41,027 bases of DNA from Planctomycetota bacterium (GTDB lineage Bacteria > Planctomycetota > Planctomycetia > Planctomycetales > Planctomycetaceae): NCBI GenBank assembly GCA_023417655.1, contig JAEZFD010000035.1:1-41027 (forward strand), written 5' to 3'. The position numbers were made by a program, and so were the translations under genes. This document shows positions 37,467 through 41,027 of this stretch, piece by piece (positions within the stretch are counted from its first letter, which is position 1; every line of letters begins with the position of its first letter). The notes beneath the pieces are model-generated. The model did not search any database and was not told the DNA's origin. It saw only the letters and a list, made by a program, of their open reading frames with translations.

Positions 37467-38584
37467 GAATCCTCGTCAACGGTCTATCGATCGGCTCCTT
37501 GAGTGGACAGCACGTCGTCTTTGGCTTCCTCTCGAAGCTTGCCGAATGGAAGCAGGGCGAACACGAGTTTATCGTCCTGCATGACGAGGCAACTCCCCTG
37601 CCCGATCACGTGAACTTCCCAAACGTCACCTCAGTTGCACTTCCTCATCGCCTGAGAAACTGGGCGGTCCGCCTTGGCTGGGAACTGACGGGCCTCCCCA
37701 AGCTGATCGAACAACATCGAGTCGATGTCCTGTTGAATCCATCTGGGGCAAAAGTGCCGAGGATCAAGTGCCGTCAGGTCGTCTTGGCTCAGAATCCGTG
37801 GTGCTTCGTACGTCAAGCTCATCAAGGATGGCGAGACACTTTAAAGGCTTCTCTTCAACGTCAAGGCTATCGAAGTGCATTTCAATCTGCAGACCTGATG
37901 TTCTACATTTCGGACCACCTCAGGACGCTTTATCGTGACGCCGCCGGACGAGGTCCCGAAGCTGAAAGTGACATCACTTATGTAGGGATTGATGATGAAA
38001 CATTCCGGGCTGCGTCTAAATATCAGGAAACTGTAGAACGCGACCCCAATCTAATTCTATCAGTTTCCGCGATGGCCCCATGGAAGGGAACCGAAACACT
38101 CATTTCCAGTCTGCATCTCCTCAGGAAATCTGGACTCCCGTCGAAGTTAAAACTCATTGGGCCCTGGCCTGATGAGACCTATCGACACAGGATCCATCAA
38201 CAGATCACTGCCCTGGAACTTTGGCCACATGTCGAGATTTCTGGCAAGGTGTCCAAGGAAGAGCTTCATCGCAGCTATGCGTCTGCGACCGCCTTCTGCC
38301 TGATGAGTCATTGCGAGTCCTTTGGAATCCCGGCGGCCGAAGCCCAAGCATTCGGAACGCCGACAGTGGTTTCGACCGGATGCGCAATGCCTGAGGTCTG
38401 CGGAAAGGGAGCAATGAGCGGCACGCCTGGGGACCCGGAGTGGACAGCACAGGCACTGGCCCAGTTGATGACTTCCCCGACTCGCTGGCATGAGTATTCG
38501 TCAGCCGCGAAAGAGAATGTTGAGAAGCTCCGATGGGAGAAAACAGCCCGTCCCTTCCAGAAGATCTTTTTGCTCCTGGGTTAA
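37463..38584 (+). CDS. GT4 glycosyltransferase
   Basis: A 373-residue GT-B glycosyltransferase of family 4. The N-terminal acceptor half includes DVLLNPSGAKVPR and VVLAQNPWCFV. The C-terminal donor half has LSVSAMAPWKGTETLISSL (199-217) and LKLIGPW (229-235). It also has the Glu-x7-Glu motif ESFGIPAAE (Glu285 and Glu293) followed by GTPTVVSTGCAMPEV. No transmembrane helix is seen, so it should be a peripheral membrane or soluble enzyme adding one sugar to the lipid-linked chain. Specificity cannot be read. The start overlaps the previous stop. The ABC permease follows after 63 bases. Confidence 0.92.
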   Translation: MRILVNGLSIGSLSGQHVVFGFLSKLAEWKQGEHEFIVLHDEATPLPDHVNFPNVTSVALPHRLRNWAVRLGWELTGLPKLIEQHRVDVLLNPSGAKVPRIKCRQVVLAQNPWCFVRQAHQGWRDTLKASLQRQGYRSAFQSADLMFYISDHLRTLYRDAAGRGPEAESDITYVGIDDETFRAASKYQETVERDPNLILSVSAMAPWKGTETLISSLHLLRKSGLPSKLKLIGPWPDETYRHRIHQQITALELWPHVEISGKVSKEELHRSYASATAFCLMSHCESFGIPAAEAQAFGTPTVVSTGCAMPEVCGKGAMSGTPGDPEWTAQALAQLMTSPTRWHEYSSAAKENVEKLRWEKTARPFQKIFLLLG

Positions 38585-38647
38585 GAAACGCGGCACTGTT
38601 CGACAGCGTCAATAGACACAAATTTCCGAGATACTGGAGAAACCATC

Positions 38648-39574
38648 GTGATTAACAAGGCCGTCCAGACGCGGCGACCAGACTATCCGATGCGAGACAA
38701 GCTGCATTCTGCCGGTGATGCATCGATCGATAATCCACGGCACGAGCAGCGGGAACTCCACGTGACTGTGATTGAGCCCGCCCGCAATTGGCCTAGCCTG
38801 AATCTTGACGAACTCTGGCGATACCGGGATCTCTTCTTTTTACTTATCTGGAGAGATCTCGTCGGGCGATATCGACAGAGTATTGTCGGGATAGGCTGGT
38901 CCGTTATTAAGCCGGTCGTCTCCATGATGATCTTCTCATTTATTTTCGGACATGTCGCAGGAATCAAATCGGACGGCCCACCTTATCCTCTGTTTGTATT
39001 CTGCGCATTGCTCCCGTGGATGTATTTTTCAAATGCTCTCCTGACAGCAACCGCGAGCGTGGTTAACAGCGGGGGCTTACTGCAGAAGGTCTATTTCCCC
39101 CGCTTGGTGCTGCCCTTAGTCGGAATCGTCGCAGGCCTGATGGAGTTGATCATCCAACTCGTTGTGATGACAGTCCTGATGATCTGGTATCAGCATCTGC
39201 CAGGCTGGCAGGTCGTCTTGTTCCCAGTATTTATTCTGTTCGCTGCATCGACGGCGCTCGCTGTCGGACTCTGGCTGACAGCATTAAATGTCAAATATCG
39301 AGACGTTGGTCAGGCAATGCCATTCGTCACGCAGGCTTGGATGTGGCTGAGTCCAGTTATCATCTCCAGCAACTCTGTCCCTGCGGCACTCCGGCCAATT
39401 TACGATCTAAACCCCATGGTCGGGGTGATAGAAGGGTTCCGCTGGTGTTTCCTCGGATCGCCTGCCCCGGACTGGCGAATGATGATGTTCTCCGTCGGAA
39501 CGGTCGGCATTCTGCTGATCGGCGGTCTCTTCTACTTCCGCCGGACTGAGGCCTCGTTTGCGGATGTCATCTGA
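38648..39574 (+). CDS. wzm: ABC-2 polysaccharide export permease (Wzm-like)
   Basis: A 308-residue permease. A soluble N-terminus (1-55) leads to LWRYRDLFFLLIWRDLVGRYRQS, the amphipathic entry of Wzm/TagG-type permeases. Six membrane helices follow between about 80 and 298, with YPLFVFCALLPWMYFSNALL and a periplasmic turn before YDLNPMVGVIEGFRW, a hallmark of the family. It should carry lipid-linked polysaccharide across the inner membrane with the ATPase encoded next. The start is GTG with GGAG nine bases upstream; an ATG 42 bases later is an alternative. The intergenic gap to the ATPase is 131 bases. Confidence 0.93.
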   Translation: MINKAVQTRRPDYPMRDKLHSAGDASIDNPRHEQRELHVTVIEPARNWPSLNLDELWRYRDLFFLLIWRDLVGRYRQSIVGIGWSVIKPVVSMMIFSFIFGHVAGIKSDGPPYPLFVFCALLPWMYFSNALLTATASVVNSGGLLQKVYFPRLVLPLVGIVAGLMELIIQLVVMTVLMIWYQHLPGWQVVLFPVFILFAASTALAVGLWLTALNVKYRDVGQAMPFVTQAWMWLSPVIISSNSVPAALRPIYDLNPMVGVIEGFRWCFLGSPAPDWRMMMFSVGTVGILLIGGLFYFRRTEASFADVI

Positions 39575-39705
39575 AAGTTACGCGCGACATTTACAACGGC
39601 CGATACCTCCACACAGCAACAATGGTATCTAGCCCCATCCGCTGAAGATGAGTCCGCGAGACCAGCTTGCGTCTCTCCTGATTACCCGATCAAAGTGTTC
39701 ACAAA

Positions 39706-40983
39706 ATGTCAGTATCTGCTATTCGAGTCGACGGCGTCAGCAAGAGGTATCGCTATGGGCTGACTCATGTCGGTACACTTCGGGATGCTATTAATCGACA
39801 ATACAACCGTATGATGCGACGGAAGGACTGGCAATCTTCTTTCCGGAGTCAGCAACGATCGCGTGGGCCCAGCAACGACCAGTCATTCTGGGCCTTGAAG
39901 GATCTGACCTTTCAGATTCACGTCGGCGATGTCGTCGGAATTATCGGACGCAACGGTGCTGGGAAAAGCACACTCTTGAAGATTCTGAGTCAGATCACCA
40001 AACCAAGCAGCGGCCGGATTACTCTGCATGGGCGAGTCGCGAGTCTGCTGGAAGTGGGGACAGGCTTTCATCCGGAACTGACCGGCCGAGAAAATGTCTA
40101 CATGAACGGAACAATTCTCGGGATGACAAAACGGGAGATTTCCCGCCGCTTCGACGACATCGTTGAATTCGCCGGAGTCGGGAAGTTTATCGATACCCCC
40201 GTCAAGCGATATTCGTCTGGGATGAGCGTCCGCCTGGGATTCGCAGTGGCGGCGCATCTGGAACCGGAGATTCTGATTATCGATGAAGTTCTGGCTGTGG
40301 GGGACGCCGAGTTTCAGAATAAGTGCCTCGGAAAAATGCACGAAGTCGCACGGCAGGGGAGAACGGTGCTTTTCGTGAGCCATAACATCCTGTCAGTGCA
40401 GTCACTCTGCACGCGTGGAATCTTCCTGTCTGGTGGTCAGCTGGTAGCAGATGGCCCTGTCGAATCTGTCATCGCCCGTTATCTCAGTAGCGAGGATCAG
40501 CACGCAGGTGCGACGTGGGAAAACGATGGCTGTTCGGAACGCAGTCATCACGATGGCCCTCTCGTGTATCAACGCGTCTCCACGGAGTTCAAGAATCGAG
40601 GGGACGAAAACCTCCTTCAAGTCCACCTTCAACTGAAACGGAGATCGGCCCATAGCCCAGCATTTATCGCCATTGATATTCTTGATGAATATCATCAGCC
40701 AGTGATGCAGGCATTGCCAACTCTTAATGGCTTTCTCACACGGAATGAGTCCGAACATGATTTGCGTCTTGAGATCGAGCTCCCTCCGCTGACACCAGGT
40801 AAGTACTTCCTAAGCCCATGGGTCGGCTCGTCATTTTCTGAGACGTTCGATCACATTGAGCGATGTGTCTATTTCCAGATTCACAAGAGTCCCACCGCAG
40901 GCAGAACGGTGCCGCATTCTCCTGATCATGGGAGAATTGTTCCCCGGTCTCGCCTCCTGGATTTACCCTCATCTCGTCCTTGA
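39706..40983 (+). CDS. wzt: ABC polysaccharide export ATPase with C-terminal Wzt-like domain
   Basis: A 425-residue ATPase. Walker A is GRNGAGKST (81-89), the signature is YSSGM (169-173) and Walker B is ILIIDEVLAVGD (189-200); VSHN at 224-227 holds the switch histidine. The Leu-Glu-Val-Gly-Thr-Gly-Phe-His-Pro-Glu-Leu-Thr-Gly-Arg-Glu-Asn run (115-130) marks the Wzt/TagH polysaccharide subfamily. Beyond residue 285 a beta-rich C-terminal region matches Wzt C-domains, which in O-antigen systems read the modified end of the chain. That suggests a chain-capping signal in this glycan. No clear Shine-Dalgarno precedes the ATG. The locus continues past the right edge. Confidence 0.92.
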   Translation: MSVSAIRVDGVSKRYRYGLTHVGTLRDAINRQYNRMMRRKDWQSSFRSQQRSRGPSNDQSFWALKDLTFQIHVGDVVGIIGRNGAGKSTLLKILSQITKPSSGRITLHGRVASLLEVGTGFHPELTGRENVYMNGTILGMTKREISRRFDDIVEFAGVGKFIDTPVKRYSSGMSVRLGFAVAAHLEPEILIIDEVLAVGDAEFQNKCLGKMHEVARQGRTVLFVSHNILSVQSLCTRGIFLSGGQLVADGPVESVIARYLSSEDQHAGATWENDGCSERSHHDGPLVYQRVSTEFKNRGDENLLQVHLQLKRRSAHSPAFIAIDILDEYHQPVMQALPTLNGFLTRNESEHDLRLEIELPPLTPGKYFLSPWVGSSFSETFDHIERCVYFQIHKSPTAGRTVPHSPDHGRIVPRSRLLDLPSSRP

Positions 40984-41027
40984 GTCCCGGATTTCACATT
41001 CTCCGGACAGTGAAAGCGATTCTTAAT

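Overview
The window looks like chromosomal DNA of a planctomycete (Planctomycetota, probably order Planctomycetales). The best evidence is the pair at 22.9-27.0 kb: a PSD1-type protein (planctomycete cytochrome c, DUF1549 and DUF1553 regions) next to a Tat-exported DUF1501 protein, a combination typical of that phylum. Genus cannot be fixed from the sequence. No tRNA, rRNA, CRISPR array or intact insertion sequence was seen.

Layout. (1) 0-7.1 kb, minus strand: housekeeping genes metH (B12-dependent methionine synthase) and purA, then an isolated lambda-type phage portal gene with no other phage gene nearby. (2) 7.4-22.8 kb, almost all plus strand: a DNA-damage island with a UdgX-type uracil-DNA glycosylase, Ku, three-domain LigD, a ligase-associated MBL exonuclease with its ATP-dependent ligase, and the mutagenic translesion cassette imuA-imuB-dnaE2. 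A BON-MscS channel sits inside it. So do two gene remnants: the C-terminal half of an SRAP (YedK/HMCES) gene behind ligD, and, 5 kb away on the other strand, an SRAP N-terminus joined to a piece of topoisomerase IB. (3) 22.9-32.9 kb: PSD1 and DUF1501 proteins, a catalase-family protein preceded by a 36-residue membrane peptide, a zinc alcohol/formaldehyde dehydrogenase with a cupin, and an ABC exporter. (4) 33.5 kb to the right edge: the left part of a polysaccharide locus with a polyprenyl-phosphate sugar-phosphate transferase, a NusG-like antiterminator, two GT4 glycosyltransferases, and a Wzm/Wzt-type ABC exporter whose ATPase has a C-terminal polysaccharide-binding region.

How the parts fit. 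The island brings together uracil/abasic-site handling, end joining, nick sealing and translesion synthesis. The SRAP family also acts on abasic sites, so its decay here suggests that one component of the island was lost. In the polysaccharide locus, chain initiation on undecaprenyl phosphate, glycosyl transfer and ABC-2 export form one pathway, and the NusG paralogue at the head of the run probably keeps RNA polymerase going through it.

I did not find a clearly new multi-gene system. The most unusual items are the split and chimeric SRAP/TopoIB remnants, the orphan portal gene, the small membrane ORF coupled to the catalase-like gene, and the nested inverted repeats upstream of metH.
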